From assembly GCA_902802825.1 (NCBI GenBank), contig CADCNV010000011.1, positions 1 to 42,998 on the forward strand: a stretch of DNA of 42,998 nucleotides, given 5' to 3'. The notes below the pieces were generated by a model that was not told where the DNA came from, did not search any database, and worked only from the letters and a program-made list of their open reading frames with translations. The position numbers and the translations under genes are program-made. This DNA is from an uncultured bacterium. GTDB lineage: Bacteria; Cyanobacteriota; Vampirovibrionia; Gastranaerophilales; Gastranaerophilaceae. Numbering within the stretch: the stretch's first letter is position 1; each line of letters starts with the position of its first letter. This document shows, piece by piece, positions 33,581 to 42,623 of the stretch.

Positions 33581-36112
33581 CTATAACTCGTGCAGGTTTT
33601 CCGTTAAAAATTTTGTACGTTTTATATTAAACATAACATCAGGAGCAATAAGATGCATCAACGCATCCGCTCTTAACGGTGGTACATTTGTACTCTTACC
33701 TGTCTTTAATACTATGAACAGACTGCCGCTCTCAAACCGGAATTCCCCGATTGAATGCTTATAATCTATTGTTTTGTCTAAACCTTTTTTAGTTTTTTTT
33801 TTGTCTATTAAAATTTCATCAGACTCCAAAACTCTAAGTGTATTATACACAAATTGTCCGAAATCGTAAACATTTTCGTCAAAAATCTTTACTTCATACT
33901 CAGCCCAATAAACTTCTTCTTCAATTGCAGGAACACTTTGAGGAATTTGTTCAACTCTTAATATCTTTGAACCTTCAGGAAGAACCTTCTGCACCTCTGA
34001 CTCGACATAATCAACCGTGTCATTTTCCCACAAACAAATATCAACAAGCTCTGTTTCACTTTCACAAAACAAAGGCAGCGCTATCCCCATCGATATTTTC
34101 ATTTTTGGGTTATAACCGTACGAATATGCTATTTTCAGATTAGTTCTCTGCATTGCCTTTAAAAAAGTATTTTGCCAGTCTAAATGAGAAAAATACTTTA
34201 ATATACCTGTTTTTGTGAGTTTTATCCTGTACCGAAAAACCTCTTTTATATCTTTCTGATCGATGTCTTCTATATGCCTTTTCGGTGCATTTGCAAGTTC
34301 CTGAGCCGGTTTACTTGCAACAAAAGATTCAGCCATTACTTTGTGAGTTTTAAAGTTTCGGCATACTCCGCAATTTACGCATTGGGTCTGACAAGTCGGC
34401 ACTATATGCGAAGAATTTTCATCAACTTCAAAGGCATTGTTATATTCATCAATCAACCATTTTTTATCTAAACCGACATTTATGAAATCCCAAGGCAGGG
34501 GCGAATTTAAATCATATTGCTTATTCGCTAAAGCTTCCAAATCTATTCCGCACTCCTGAGCAGTTTCAAACCACATTTTCCATTTAAAATTCTCGCCCCA
34601 AGAATCAAGGTACGAGCCCTTTTTATATAATGCTTCAATATATTTGCACAATGACTCATCGCCCCTTGTCAAAACCGCTTCAAGCAATGATAAATATTTA
34701 TCACTGTAATTAATTTTCACGCATTTTACTTTTTTCATCCGTTCCATCAGATAGTCGATATGTACTTTTACGGTGTCTAAATCCATTTGCGGACACCATT
34801 GGAAAGGAGTAAAAGGTTTGGGTACGAAAATTGACAATGTACAAGTCAATTCCAGTGTATGATTCAAACCCTTTTCCTTCTTTATAAGCTTTGATTTGTA
34901 TCTGAGACCTGATAATAAATTTGCCATTTCATCCATGTCTTCGAGAGTTTCAGTCGGCAAACCACAGATAAAATAAAGTTTTACACGGCTCCATCCGTTT
35001 TCATACAAAGTCAAAACAGCATTTTCAATCTGTTCTTTAGTAATATTTTTTTTGATTACATCTCTTAATCTTTGGCTTCCTGCCTCTGGAGCAAGGGTCA
35101 TGGTCGATTTACGAACACTTTGGACAAGATTTGCAAGTTCGAGATTAAAGCCGTCAATTCGCTGACTCGGTAGAGTCACGGATACTTTTTTCTCATTAAA
35201 ATCAACAGCAAGTTCCTTTATTACCTCATTTATATTTGAGTAATCATTTGATGACAGAGATAAAAGCGAATATTCTTCATAGCCGGTATTTTGAACAAGC
35301 TCTTTTGCAATTGTAATAATATCTTCAGCACTTCGTTCTCTTATCGGCAAAGTCACATGCCCCGGCTGGCAAAAACGACACATTCTGCCACATCCTCTGC
35401 GAATTTCAACAACCGCCCTGTCCTGAACGGAAGATGAAAACGGGATAGGATAAGACGTTAATGCAGTCTCAAGTTTTAACTGAGCTATTCTTTTATCTGC
35501 TTTATCATTTACTCCCTTTGACCAGCGGCCATTTTTGGGGTCATCACATAATCTTTTAATTCTTTCCTGACGTGGCAAACCTTTTGTTTCTTCCAAAATT
35601 CTGCAAATTTCAATGATAGTATCTTCTCCGTCACCTATCGTGAATACATCAACAAAATCAGCCATCGGCAAAGGATTAAACGTGCAGGGGCCTCCTGCAA
35701 TAATTATCGGATCATCATCGGTTCTGTCTTCATTACGATATGGAATACCGGCCATTTCCAACATTTTTAAAACAGTAGGATACGCCATTTCATACTGCAA
35801 AGAAAACCCCACTACATCAAAATCTTTTAATGGTCTTTTAGATTCAAGCGCATATAACGGTTCGGGAGTAAAATCTTTTTCGGGGGCATAAACTCTGTCA
35901 CACATGTAGCCCGATTCTCTGTTTACAAGCTCATACAGAACTCTGACACCCAAATTAGAAATCCCTATCTCATATTTATCGGGAAAAGCCATTGCAACAC
36001 GAACTTTCGCCTTGTCAAAATCTTTATTGTGTGACAAAAATTCGCCCCCAACATACTGATATGGCTTAAAACATTTATACAAACTTTCATTATATTTCGT
36101 AAAAAAACACAT
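33581..36112 (-). CDS. Radical SAM protein (TIGR03960-like) fused to a DUF2344 domain
   Basis: A large two-part protein. It has an N-terminal B12-binding-like region (KVRVAMAFPDKYEIGISNLGVRVLYELVN), a radical SAM core with the cluster cysteines in RRGCGRMCRFCQPG (about residue 240) and TLAPEAGSQRLRDVI further on. The C-terminal DUF2344 domain covers about the last 230 residues (RIKLTKTGILKYFSHLDWQNTFLKAMQRTNLKIAYSYGYNPKMKISMG). Such proteins commonly sit beside RNase E/G and are thought to modify RNA or ribosomal components; the reaction is not known to me. I start it at the ATG at 36112. A TTG at 36148 is in frame, but it would translate a CCCC...GGGG inverted-repeat element. Confidence 0.88.
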   Translation of the reverse strand: MCFFTKYNESLYKCFKPYQYVGGEFLSHNKDFDKAKVRVAMAFPDKYEIGISNLGVRVLYELVNRESGYMCDRVYAPEKDFTPEPLYALESKRPLKDFDVVGFSLQYEMAYPTVLKMLEMAGIPYRNEDRTDDDPIIIAGGPCTFNPLPMADFVDVFTIGDGEDTIIEICRILEETKGLPRQERIKRLCDDPKNGRWSKGVNDKADKRIAQLKLETALTSYPIPFSSSVQDRAVVEIRRGCGRMCRFCQPGHVTLPIRERSAEDIITIAKELVQNTGYEEYSLLSLSSNDYSNINEVIKELAVDFNEKKVSVTLPSQRIDGFNLELANLVQSVRKSTMTLAPEAGSQRLRDVIKKNITKEQIENAVLTLYENGWSRVKLYFICGLPTETLEDMDEMANLLSGLRYKSKLIKKEKGLNHTLELTCTLSIFVPKPFTPFQWCPQMDLDTVKVHIDYLMERMKKVKCVKINYSDKYLSLLEAVLTRGDESLCKYIEALYKKGSYLDSWGENFKWKMWFETAQECGIDLEALANKQYDLNSPLPWDFINVGLDKKWLIDEYNNAFEVDENSSHIVPTCQTQCVNCGVCRNFKTHKVMAESFVASKPAQELANAPKRHIEDIDQKDIKEVFRYRIKLTKTGILKYFSHLDWQNTFLKAMQRTNLKIAYSYGYNPKMKISMGIALPLFCESETELVDICLWENDTVDYVESEVQKVLPEGSKILRVEQIPQSVPAIEEEVYWAEYEVKIFDENVYDFGQFVYNTLRVLESDEILIDKKKTKKGLDKTIDYKHSIGEFRFESGSLFIVLKTGKSTNVPPLRADALMHLIAPDVMFNIKRTKFLTENLHEL

Positions 36113-36123
36113 CGGGTAAAAGA

Positions 36124-36153
36124 ACCCCTCTCCATGATTCTCTCCCAAAGGGG
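36124..36153. repeat. C/G-rich inverted repeat before the radical SAM gene
   Basis: The plus strand reads CCCCTCTCC ... CTCTCCCAAAGGGG. Outer CCCC/GGGG pair, with CTCTCC repeated inside. It resembles a decayed copy of a C/T-rich palindromic repeat often seen in intergenic regions. A TATAAT lies at 36168-36163 on the minus strand, so this would form the leader of the radical SAM-rne transcript. Confidence 0.4.
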
Positions 36154-36162
36154 AAAGAAAAT

Positions 36163-36168
36163 ATTATA
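36163..36168 (-). promoter_or_regulatory. -10 element before the radical SAM-rne operon
   Basis: TATAAT on the minus strand, overlapping the stop region of the preceding gene, about 50 bases upstream of the chosen start. No clear -35 hexamer was found. Confidence 0.35.
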
Positions 36169-36511
36169 CTATCTCATTCGGGAAATATTTGCTGATTTCT
36201 ATTATTGTACCGTCCAAAGTATTTTCATCAAATGATTTCATAAATTTAAACAAATCATCATTAGGAACATCATAAGAATATAATACAACTTCACCCTCAA
36301 TTTCACGCATGACGGTAACCATATAATGGCACTGCGAAGCATAATTCAACAAATAATCCTTGCGAAACTTTTTGCCGTTTGAATCTTTTTTAATTTTGAC
36401 ATAACTAAATCCGGCATAATATTTTATCTTTTTCTGTTCGTCTTTAGATAATTTGTTTTTACTATGTGTAGAAAATAAGTTTATTACTTTCTTATTAATT
36501 TCTTCAGACAC
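36164..36511 (-). CDS. Unknown small soluble protein
   Basis: Predicted 115 residues from a GTG at 36511, which sits six bases after an excellent GGAGGG ribosome site; starting at 36538 would put the site inside the gene. No signal or membrane helix. It is helical and basic in the first 60 residues (KKVINLFSTHSKNKLSKDEQKKIKYY), then a mixed alpha/beta C-terminal part (CHYMVTVMREIEGEVVLYSYDVPNDDLFKFM). No family is recognised. It lies 44 bases downstream of another small unknown gene and just before the radical SAM operon. Confidence 0.6.
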   Translation of the reverse strand: MSEEINKKVINLFSTHSKNKLSKDEQKKIKYYAGFSYVKIKKDSNGKKFRKDYLLNYASQCHYMVTVMREIEGEVVLYSYDVPNDDLFKFMKSFDENTLDGTIIEISKYFPNEIV

Positions 36512-36555
36512 AAATATCCCTCCGATTATATTAAACAATATAATTTAAAATTAAT

Positions 36556-36858
36556 CTATTTGTTAAGATTTTTCATATACTTTTGTACTTTAAGCGCAGT
36601 TTCACGTCTTATATCATCGGGGCAAAGTCTTAAATATTCAATGGCATGCGATACTTTAATATTTTTATCATACCATCTGCGCATGATGTAATCATACTGA
36701 TCTTCTAAGCTCATATTTGGCAATTCTACATCTTTTAGTAAATCATCAATAATATATTCGGCACATAATACCTGCAAATCCTCAGGTAATTTTTCCATAT
36801 CGTTTATAGTCTTACTTACGACTGAATCTGCATCATACCAACGCTTGAACATATTCAT
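36556..36858 (-). CDS. Unknown small helical protein
   Basis: 100 residues, with a good ribosome site (GAGGA, seven bases upstream). It contains two similar WYD-centred segments: FKRWYDADSVVSKTINDMEKLPEDLQVLCAEYIID near the start, and MRRWYDKNIKVSHAIEYLRLCPDDIRRETALKVQ near residue 65. This suggests an internal duplication of a roughly 35-residue helical unit. No membrane segment, metal site or known domain is seen. It is divergent from the membrane protein at 36981. Confidence 0.62.
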   Translation of the reverse strand: MNMFKRWYDADSVVSKTINDMEKLPEDLQVLCAEYIIDDLLKDVELPNMSLEDQYDYIMRRWYDKNIKVSHAIEYLRLCPDDIRRETALKVQKYMKNLNK

Positions 36859-36980
36859 AAACTATTCCTCATATTATTGTAATTGTTAAGAATATTAAAG
36901 CAAATTTTTCAAAAAAAGTAAATTATTTTACACAAAAATACTTTATATAGATGTAAAGGTTATAAGTAGGTTATCGTTTT

Positions 36981-37349
36981 ATGGACAACAGTATTTTGTA
37001 TGGTTTAAGAAATCCCGCAATGACAGATGACATAGGAATGTCAATGATTGAAAGACAATACCCGACAACCATTACAACGTCTTCATACGGGTTTGCTGAC
37101 GGTACCGCTCCAAAAATTAATAACGGACAACCTCAAACAGACACATACCAGACAAAAAGACAAAAAGAATACAGCACTATTAAAAAAGTTCTTTTAGGAC
37201 TTGGTGCGGCAGCTCTTGGCTTATTCGCCTTTAAAAAAGGTTCAAAATTGATAAAACAAGGTTATAACTACATTAAAACAAATGCATCCCAGGCATTTGA
37301 CAAATGTAAAAATTTTATATCGAACATTTATTCGAAAATTAAAAAATAA
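36981..37349 (+). CDS. Unknown small membrane-anchored protein
   Basis: 122 residues. The N-terminal 65 residues are polar and Thr/Gly/Gln-rich, probably disordered. A membrane helix follows (about 69-84, VLLGLGAAALGLFAF), and then a strongly basic amphipathic tail (KKGSKLIKQGYNYIKTN ... FISNIYSKIKK). There is no signal peptide. The same plan (polar head, one helix, Lys-rich tail) is seen at the start of the 571-residue protein at 21001. It is monocistronic, followed by a strong terminator. The function is unknown. Confidence 0.6.
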   Translation: MDNSILYGLRNPAMTDDIGMSMIERQYPTTITTSSYGFADGTAPKINNGQPQTDTYQTKRQKEYSTIKKVLLGLGAAALGLFAFKKGSKLIKQGYNYIKTNASQAFDKCKNFISNIYSKIKK

Positions 37350-37388
37350 AATTTCCCCGTAATAGAAAATAATTAGTGTGATTTTAGT

Positions 37389-37420
37389 AGGTAGAATTTG
37401 ATAATTCTACCTTTCTTTTT
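37389..37420 (+). terminator. Strong intrinsic terminator
   Basis: A perfect 10-bp stem, AGGTAGAATT (37389-37398) and AATTCTACCT (37403-37412), with a TGAT loop and TTCTTTTT tail. It ends the transcript of the 122-residue membrane protein. Confidence 0.9.
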
Positions 37421-37440
37421 GTTTATGGTAAAATAAAATC

Positions 37441-37507
37441 GTCATTCTGAGCGAATATTATGAGATTCTTCGGGCGATGCCCTCAGAATGACATAAGCGA
37501 AGAATCT
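37441..37507. repeat. Nested palindromic repeat element (GTCATTCTGAG type)
   Basis: Two interlocking perfect inverted repeats. GTCATTCTGAG (37441-37451) pairs with CTCAGAATGAC (37482-37492). AGATTCTTCG (37463-37472) pairs with CGAAGAATCT (37498-37507). The core motif (TCATTCTGAGCG...GAAGAATCT) is a kind of short dispersed repeat I know from many bacterial genomes. No second copy occurs in this window. It lies in the leader of yajQ. Confidence 0.65.
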
Positions 37508-37535
37508 TAAAATAAGACACAAGAGGGTAATTATT

Positions 37536-38036
37536 ATGGCTAAAGATTGCAGTTTTGATATTGTATCAGAATACGATAAACAGGAAGTTGTTAACGCTGT
37601 CGAACAGGTAAAAAAAGAATTGTTATCCCGTTTTGACTTTAAAAATTCCAATTCAACAGTTGAACTTGAAGAAGGCAAAGCAATAACAATTACAACAGAA
37701 GACGAAATGAAATTGCGCAATATCAATGATATTTTGCAGTCAAAATTTTCTAAGAGAAATCTGAGCTTGAAAATATTAGATCCTCAAAAAGTTGAGAACG
37801 CTTTAGGCGGGAACGTACGTCAGGTGGTTAATCTTAAAAAAGGGCTGACTCAAGAACTTGCAAAAAAGATTACAAACGACATTAAAAATACCAAACTCAA
37901 GGTACAAGCTTCAATTCAAGGCGAACAGATTAGAGTATCAGGGAAAAGCAGAGATGATTTGCAGGCAGTCATACAAATGGTTCGTCAAAATGAAGATGCA
38001 TACAACACACCATTGCAATTTACTAATTACAGATAA
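37536..38036 (+). CDS. yajQ: YajQ-family nucleotide-binding protein
   Basis: Small cytoplasmic protein of 166 residues, exactly family size (DUF520). Some homologues bind cyclic di-GMP; the general role is unclear. It has the characteristic start CSFDIVSEYDKQEVVNAVEQVKKELLSRFDFKNS and the end VRVSGKSRDDLQAVIQMVRQ-like segment with PLQFTNYR as the terminal signature. It starts behind AAGAGGGTAATTATT. It is followed by tyrS after 18 bases and may be cotranscribed. Confidence 0.95.
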   Translation: MAKDCSFDIVSEYDKQEVVNAVEQVKKELLSRFDFKNSNSTVELEEGKAITITTEDEMKLRNINDILQSKFSKRNLSLKILDPQKVENALGGNVRQVVNLKKGLTQELAKKITNDIKNTKLKVQASIQGEQIRVSGKSRDDLQAVIQMVRQNEDAYNTPLQFTNYR

Positions 38037-38054
38037 AAAATAAAGGAAATATCA

Positions 38055-39281
38055 ATGACAACAGAAATCAGACAGGAATTTATAGATCAGGCAATGTATA
38101 TAGCAAGAAACGCCGAAGTTTTACCGGGCGGAGTAGAAGAACTTGCTGCAAAACTTCAGCACGCAAGTGATACAAATACACCGTTAAGAGTTAAACTCGG
38201 AATGGACCCGACAAGACCGGATTTGCACCTTGGGCATACGGTAGTTATGAGGAAATTAAAAGAATTTCAGTCCTTAGGGCATAAGATTGTTCTATTAGTC
38301 GGCGGGGCAACAGCTATGATTGGCGACCCTTCCGGAAAATCGGAAACAAGACCGGCTCTTACAAAAGAACAAGTTGAAGAAAATGCAAAAACATACTTTG
38401 AACAGATGGCAAAAGTTCTTGATGTTTCAAAAGCGGAAGTAGTTAATAACGCAGACTGGCTTCACCCGATGAAATTTACAGAGCTTCTCGCACTTGCAGG
38501 AAAAGTTACTGTTGCACAAATGATGACTCGTGATGATTTTGCAAAACGATATAGTGAAGGTAAACCGATTTCTATTGTCGAGTTTTATTATCCTTTAATG
38601 CAGGCATATGACTCGGTTGCAATTGATGCGGATATCGAATTAGGCGGAACAGACCAAAGATTTAATACACTTTTGGGCAGAGATATTCAAAGTGCATACG
38701 GCAAAAAATATCCTCAGCTTGTTGTTCTTTTACCGTTACTGGAAGGAACAGACGGAGTTGTTAAAATGTCAAAGACTTATCCTGAACACTGTATATCACT
38801 TACCGACAGCGCAAAAGATATGTTCGGCAAGCTGATGAGTATCCCTGATAATATGATTACAAGATATTTCAGCTTATTGACTGATACATCTAAAGAAGAC
38901 CTTGAACGTTATGACAGAGAAATATCTGACGGCTCAATAAATCCGCGCAACTTAAAAATGCAGCTTGCTCACACAATTACAGAAGAATATCACGGCAAAG
39001 ACGGCGCTGACAAAGCCCAGGAAGAATTTATCAACGTAGTATCAAATAAGGGTATTCCTGATGATATACAGGAAGTAAAAGTTGAAAACGGTAAAGGTAT
39101 TTTGGATTTAATTGTTGAGCTTGGTTTTACATCAAGTAAAGGGGAAGCGAAACGACTGATTCAGGGCGGCGGAGTCAAAATTGACGGAGAAAAAATTGCC
39201 GATATGGCTTATTCCGTTAATTTTGATGAAAGCGTAGTATTACAGGCAGGAAAGCGCAAATTCGCAAAATTGGTACACTAA
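38055..39281 (+). CDS. tyrS: Tyrosyl-tRNA synthetase
   Basis: Charges tRNA-Tyr. It has 408 residues, class Ic. The HIGH motif is HLGH at 58-61 ([17 protein letters not shown]), the second signature is KMSKT at 237-241, and GGTDQRFN lies before it. The KMSKT form, rather than KFGKT, places it in the TyrZ-like bacterial branch. A C-terminal S4 RNA-binding domain covers about 345-408 ([22 protein letters not shown]). The start is supported by AAAGGAAATATCA. The stop codon overlaps the cysE start (TAATG). Confidence 0.97.
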   Translation: MTTEIRQEFIDQAMYIARNAEVLPGGVEELAAKLQHASDTNTPLRVKLGMDPTRPDLHLGHTVVMRKLKEFQSLGHKIVLLVGGATAMIGDPSGKSETRPALTKEQVEENAKTYFEQMAKVLDVSKAEVVNNADWLHPMKFTELLALAGKVTVAQMMTRDDFAKRYSEGKPISIVEFYYPLMQAYDSVAIDADIELGGTDQRFNTLLGRDIQSAYGKKYPQLVVLLPLLEGTDGVVKMSKTYPEHCISLTDSAKDMFGKLMSIPDNMITRYFSLLTDTSKEDLERYDREISDGSINPRNLKMQLAHTITEEYHGKDGADKAQEEFINVVSNKGIPDDIQEVKVENGKGILDLIVELGFTSSKGEAKRLIQGGGVKIDGEKIADMAYSVNFDESVVLQAGKRKFAKLVH

Positions 39282-39916
39282 TGTTTGAAACGATTAAACG
39301 CGGAATATCAAAAGTAAAAGAAGATATACAAACAATTTATGATAATGATCCGGCAGCAAGAAATCTTGCAGAAGTAATTTTGTGCTACCCCGGATTACAC
39401 GCAATTATTGCATACCGTCTCGCTCATAAATTTCATAAATGGGGACTTAAACTTGTTGCCAGAATGATTTCATACCTGACAAGAATAATAACAGGCATTG
39501 AAATTCACCCCGCAGCGCAAATCGGCAGAAGATTTTTTATTGACCACGGAGAAGGAGTCGTAATCGGGGAAACGACAATAATCGGTGATGATGTTCTGGT
39601 TTATCAGCAGGTAACTCTTGGCGGAACGGGAAATGACAGCGGCAAACGTCATCCGACTATTGGGAATCATGTAATTATCGGTGCCGGAGCAAAAGTTTTA
39701 GGTGACATTATTATTGCAGATCATGTCAGAATCGGTGCCGGCTCTGTTGTAATTGAAGATGTTCCCTCGCATTCTACGGTTGTCGGAGTTCCTGGAAGGA
39801 TTGTTCAACGCGCTACTGTTGATGAAGACGGCAATTTGATGCACAACCGAATTCCTGATCCGGTTAAAACAGAGCTTGACAATTTAAGAGCAGAAATTGA
39901 AAGATTGAAACAATAA
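39281..39916 (+). CDS. cysE: Serine O-acetyltransferase
   Basis: Acetylates serine with acetyl-CoA, the first step to cysteine. It has 211 residues, the short form typical of cyanobacteria and Gram-positives. The N-terminal helical part includes [28 protein letters not shown]. The left-handed beta-helix of hexapeptide repeats (about 72-170) contains catalytic Asp88-His89 ([13 protein letters not shown]) and [28 protein letters not shown]. It is translationally coupled to tyrS. No cysK is adjacent. Confidence 0.95.
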   Translation: MFETIKRGISKVKEDIQTIYDNDPAARNLAEVILCYPGLHAIIAYRLAHKFHKWGLKLVARMISYLTRIITGIEIHPAAQIGRRFFIDHGEGVVIGETTIIGDDVLVYQQVTLGGTGNDSGKRHPTIGNHVIIGAGAKVLGDIIIADHVRIGAGSVVIEDVPSHSTVVGVPGRIVQRATVDEDGNLMHNRIPDPVKTELDNLRAEIERLKQ

Positions 39917-39938
39917 ATACTCTTTACTATTTTGTTTA

Positions 39939-39947
39939 TGCTAGAAT
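39939..39947 (+). promoter_or_regulatory. Extended -10 promoter of the transporter gene
   Basis: TGC-TAGAAT (TAGAAT at 39942-39947) is an extended -10. It is embedded in a small inverted repeat, GTTTAT-gctaga-ATAAAC. It lies about 33 bases before the ATG at 39980, which has GAGAGAAGGA as ribosome site. Confidence 0.45.
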
Positions 39948-39979
39948 AAACATGATTAATATACAGAGAGAAGGATTTT

Positions 39980-41311
39980 ATGGAATTTATACATGAACAC
40001 GGAATGCTTATATCGGGCTTGATTCTGTTGGTTGCATATATTTTTATTGCCAGCGAAAAGATACAGAAATCTGTCGTTGCACTCGCAGGTGCGGCACTTA
40101 CGATGTTACTCGGGCTGATACCGTTTGAAACTCACTTTGATAAAACAACAAATATTTTAATAAAAGGGGTATTTCAACATGTAGATTTTCAGGTAATCTT
40201 TTTGTTAATCGGCATGATGATTATTGTTCATATTTCAAGCAGAAGCGGAGTATTTAAATGGCTTGCATTAGAACTTCTGCACCTTACAAAAGGGCATCCG
40301 AAAACCGTATTGTTTTCTCTTGCTGCATTTACGGCTATTGCATCCGCATTTTTAGATAATGTTACAACCGTTGTTCTTATGATGCCGATTACATTTGTAA
40401 TCGCAAAAGAATTTGATACCGACCCTGTTCCGTTTTTAATTACGGAGGTTTTAGCTTCAAACATAGGGGGAACGGCGACACTTATTGGAGATCCGCCAAA
40501 CATAATCATTGGAACAAGAGCAGGTTTAAGCTTTATGGACTTTGTTATGGAGCTTACACCGATTGTTACAACAATTTTTTTAATATCCATCGGATTATTA
40601 ATATGGATATTCAGAAAGGGCTTAAAAGCAACTCCTGAAACAATGCAGAGAATTGCAACTATTGATAATTCTCAAACTATAACAAACAAAAATCTTATGA
40701 TTCGTTCAGTTATAACGATTTTACTTGTAATTTTGGGATTTGTAACTCACGATATGACACACATTCCTGCTTTTGTATTTGCGGTTGCAGGTGCGGCATT
40801 TTTACTGCTGTTTGAAAAACCGAAAGAAATATACCGAGATGTTGAATGGCTTACAATCTTTTTCTTTGTCGGCTTATTTATAATTATCGGCGGTTTTGAA
40901 GCAAACGGGGGAATAAAATTCCTCGCAGACGGTTTGATTACACTTACAGGGGGTAGCTTAAAGGCCGCTACAATGATTATTTTGTGGGCTTCAGGTATTT
41001 TATCAGGAATTATTGATAATATTCCATACACAGCAACAATGGCACCGTTGATTTCCGAACTTATTAACCCTGCGAATCCTAATGCCATAACAGGACATAC
41101 TCACGCATTGTGGTGGGCTTTATCTTTAGGTGCTTGCCTTGGCGGGAATTTGACAATAATCGGAGCAGCAGCAAATGTATTGGTAAGCGAAACAGCGGCA
41201 TCTAAAGGACACAAAATTTCATTCTTTAAATTTATGAAATACGGAGCATTGGTTACAACAATATCTTTGATTTTAAGCTCTGTTTATTTGTATTTCAGAT
41301 TCTTACGTTAG
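39980..41311 (+). CDS. ArsB/NhaD-like (CitMHS) membrane transporter
   Basis: Inner-membrane ion or anion transporter of 443 residues with about 11-12 hydrophobic helices, in the ArsB/NhaD superfamily. It has the family signatures AIASAFLDNVTTVVLMMPITF and ASNIGGTATLIGDPPNIIIG in the first half, and the pseudo-repeat GILSGIIDNIPYTATMAPL and GACLGGNLTIIGAAANVLVSE in the second. These duplicated DN/GGN hairpins form the transport site. Substrate is uncertain: proton-coupled sodium, arsenite or organic anion are all possible, and no ars genes are near. Its stop overlaps that of the convergent gatD by four bases, with no terminator between them. Confidence 0.9.
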   Translation: MEFIHEHGMLISGLILLVAYIFIASEKIQKSVVALAGAALTMLLGLIPFETHFDKTTNILIKGVFQHVDFQVIFLLIGMMIIVHISSRSGVFKWLALELLHLTKGHPKTVLFSLAAFTAIASAFLDNVTTVVLMMPITFVIAKEFDTDPVPFLITEVLASNIGGTATLIGDPPNIIIGTRAGLSFMDFVMELTPIVTTIFLISIGLLIWIFRKGLKATPETMQRIATIDNSQTITNKNLMIRSVITILLVILGFVTHDMTHIPAFVFAVAGAAFLLLFEKPKEIYRDVEWLTIFFFVGLFIIIGGFEANGGIKFLADGLITLTGGSLKAATMIILWASGILSGIIDNIPYTATMAPLISELINPANPNAITGHTHALWWALSLGACLGGNLTIIGAAANVLVSETAASKGHKISFFKFMKYGALVTTISLILSSVYLYFRFLR

Positions 41312-42039
41312 TACTTTTTATTTATAACCGAAGCATGCGCATCAAGTTCGAATTTATCATCAAGCGGAGATAATTCTATTTTTTCTCCATAGCGTTTTTC
41401 TAAAGCAAGAGAGATTAAATAATCTGCGAAATGCGGATTTTTAGGAAGCAGAGAGCCATGCAGATATGTTCCGAAAACATTTTTAAATCTGCCGCCTTCA
41501 AATCCGTCCTTACCGTTATTACCATTTCCGACAATAACTTTACCTAACGGTTTTGATTCTCCTTCGAGATAAGTTAATCCGCTGTGATTTTCGAAACCGA
41601 CAAGAGTATTTGGAGAAAGAAAATTCGTTTCAACCGTAACATTTCCGATAAATCTTTTGCTCCCGGCAACAGTATATGCGTCCATCAAAGATAATCCGTT
41701 TAATTTGTCTTTACCATGCGGCTGATAATAATGACCAAATAACTGATACCCTCCGCAAATACCTAAAAATACCGCACCATCATCCCTTTGAGATAAAAGA
41801 TTTTCTTTATGCGAGTACAATTCTTCAACAACTTCTTCCTGTTGTTTGTCCTGCCCGCCGCCAATAAAATACAGGTCATGAGAATTTATTTTATCTCCTA
41901 TGTTTATTTCCTCAAATTCAACTTCAATCCCGCGCCACTCGCAGCGTTTTTTTAACGTTATAACATTTCCCAAATCACCATACAAATTCAGTAACTTAGG
42001 ATACAAATGCGCTATTGATATTTTTAAATTATCGTTCAT
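41308..42039 (-). CDS. gatD: Lipid II isoglutaminyl synthase glutaminase subunit GatD (CobB/CobQ-like amidotransferase)
   Basis: Glutaminase of 243 residues, feeding ammonia to MurT for amidation of the peptidoglycan stem D-glutamate. It has the typical start ISIAHLYPKLLNLYGDLGNVITLKKR, nucleophile Cys95 in FLGICGGYQLFG and catalytic His194 in GTYLHGSLLPKNP; Staphylococcus GatD has Cys94 and His189. I use the ATG at 42039: the frame extends upstream to 42072, but a TATAAT at 42051-42046 would place transcription start at the ATG itself. The partner murT is not in view; it may be elsewhere. Confidence 0.9.
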   Translation of the reverse strand: MNDNLKISIAHLYPKLLNLYGDLGNVITLKKRCEWRGIEVEFEEINIGDKINSHDLYFIGGGQDKQQEEVVEELYSHKENLLSQRDDGAVFLGICGGYQLFGHYYQPHGKDKLNGLSLMDAYTVAGSKRFIGNVTVETNFLSPNTLVGFENHSGLTYLEGESKPLGKVIVGNGNNGKDGFEGGRFKNVFGTYLHGSLLPKNPHFADYLISLALEKRYGEKIELSPLDDKFELDAHASVINKKY

Positions 42040-42045
42040 AGACAA

Positions 42046-42051
42046 ATTATA
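42046..42051 (-). promoter_or_regulatory. -10 element giving a leaderless gatD transcript
   Basis: TATAAT on the minus strand, six bases before the chosen ATG. Transcription would begin at or next to the start codon. No Shine-Dalgarno is present. Confidence 0.55.
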
Positions 42052-42074
42052 CAACAAAATTATTTGCAGCATTA

Positions 42075-42083
42075 TGCTATAAT
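42075..42083 (+). promoter_or_regulatory. Extended -10 giving a leaderless tatD transcript
   Basis: TGC-TATAAT (TATAAT at 42078-42083), followed six bases later by the ATG at 42090. No Shine-Dalgarno is present. Confidence 0.55.
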
Positions 42084-42089
42084 AAATTT

Positions 42090-42623
42090 ATGAATAAAGA
42101 ACAAATTATAAATACTCATTCACATATAAATATGCTCAAAGAGCGTTCTGTTGAAGAGGCACTTCAAAATTGCATCGATGAAAATATTACAATAATTGTA
42201 CCATCTTATGACGATAAAAGCATTTTTGAAGTTGATGAACTTACAAAAAAATATGAAAAAGTTTTTGGTTATGTCGGTGTTTTCCCCGAAGAAGTAAAAT
42301 GTTTCAGCGATAAAACTCTTACTGATATGGGAAACATTATAAAAAATAACAATAAAATTATCGGAGTCGGCGAAATAGGATTAGATTACTATTGGGATAA
42401 GAGTTTTGTTGATTTACAGAAAGAAGTTTTTATAAAGCAAATAGAATTTGCGAATCAAATGAATCTGCCAATTAACGTACACTGCCGTGAGGCATATTTT
42501 GACACGCTTAATATACTCAAAGAACACAACAAAAATTCTCAGGTAATTATGCACTGTTTTTCAGGCAGTTTAGAATTTGCCAAAGAATGTATAAAGCGAA
42601 GTAGCGCAAAACATTCCTCTTGA
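42090..42623 (+). CDS. Truncated TatD N-terminal fragment
   Basis: The open frame that remains of the broken tatD gene: 177 residues with the first three metal-binding motifs. After CIKR it ends in seven out-of-frame residues (SSAKHSS). Normal TatD is about 255 residues. The divergent promoter and ATG are intact. Confidence 0.7.
   Translation: MNKEQIINTHSHINMLKERSVEEALQNCIDENITIIVPSYDDKSIFEVDELTKKYEKVFGYVGVFPEEVKCFSDKTLTDMGNIIKNNNKIIGVGEIGLDYYWDKSFVDLQKEVFIKQIEFANQMNLPINVHCREAYFDTLNILKEHNKNSQVIMHCFSGSLEFAKECIKRSSAKHSS

Noticed and set aside
40228-41088. Two antisense open frames (120 and 113 codons) under the ArsB/NhaD-like transporter
   Set aside because: Hydrophobic codon bias in the real gene leaves the opposite strand open; no ribosome sites.
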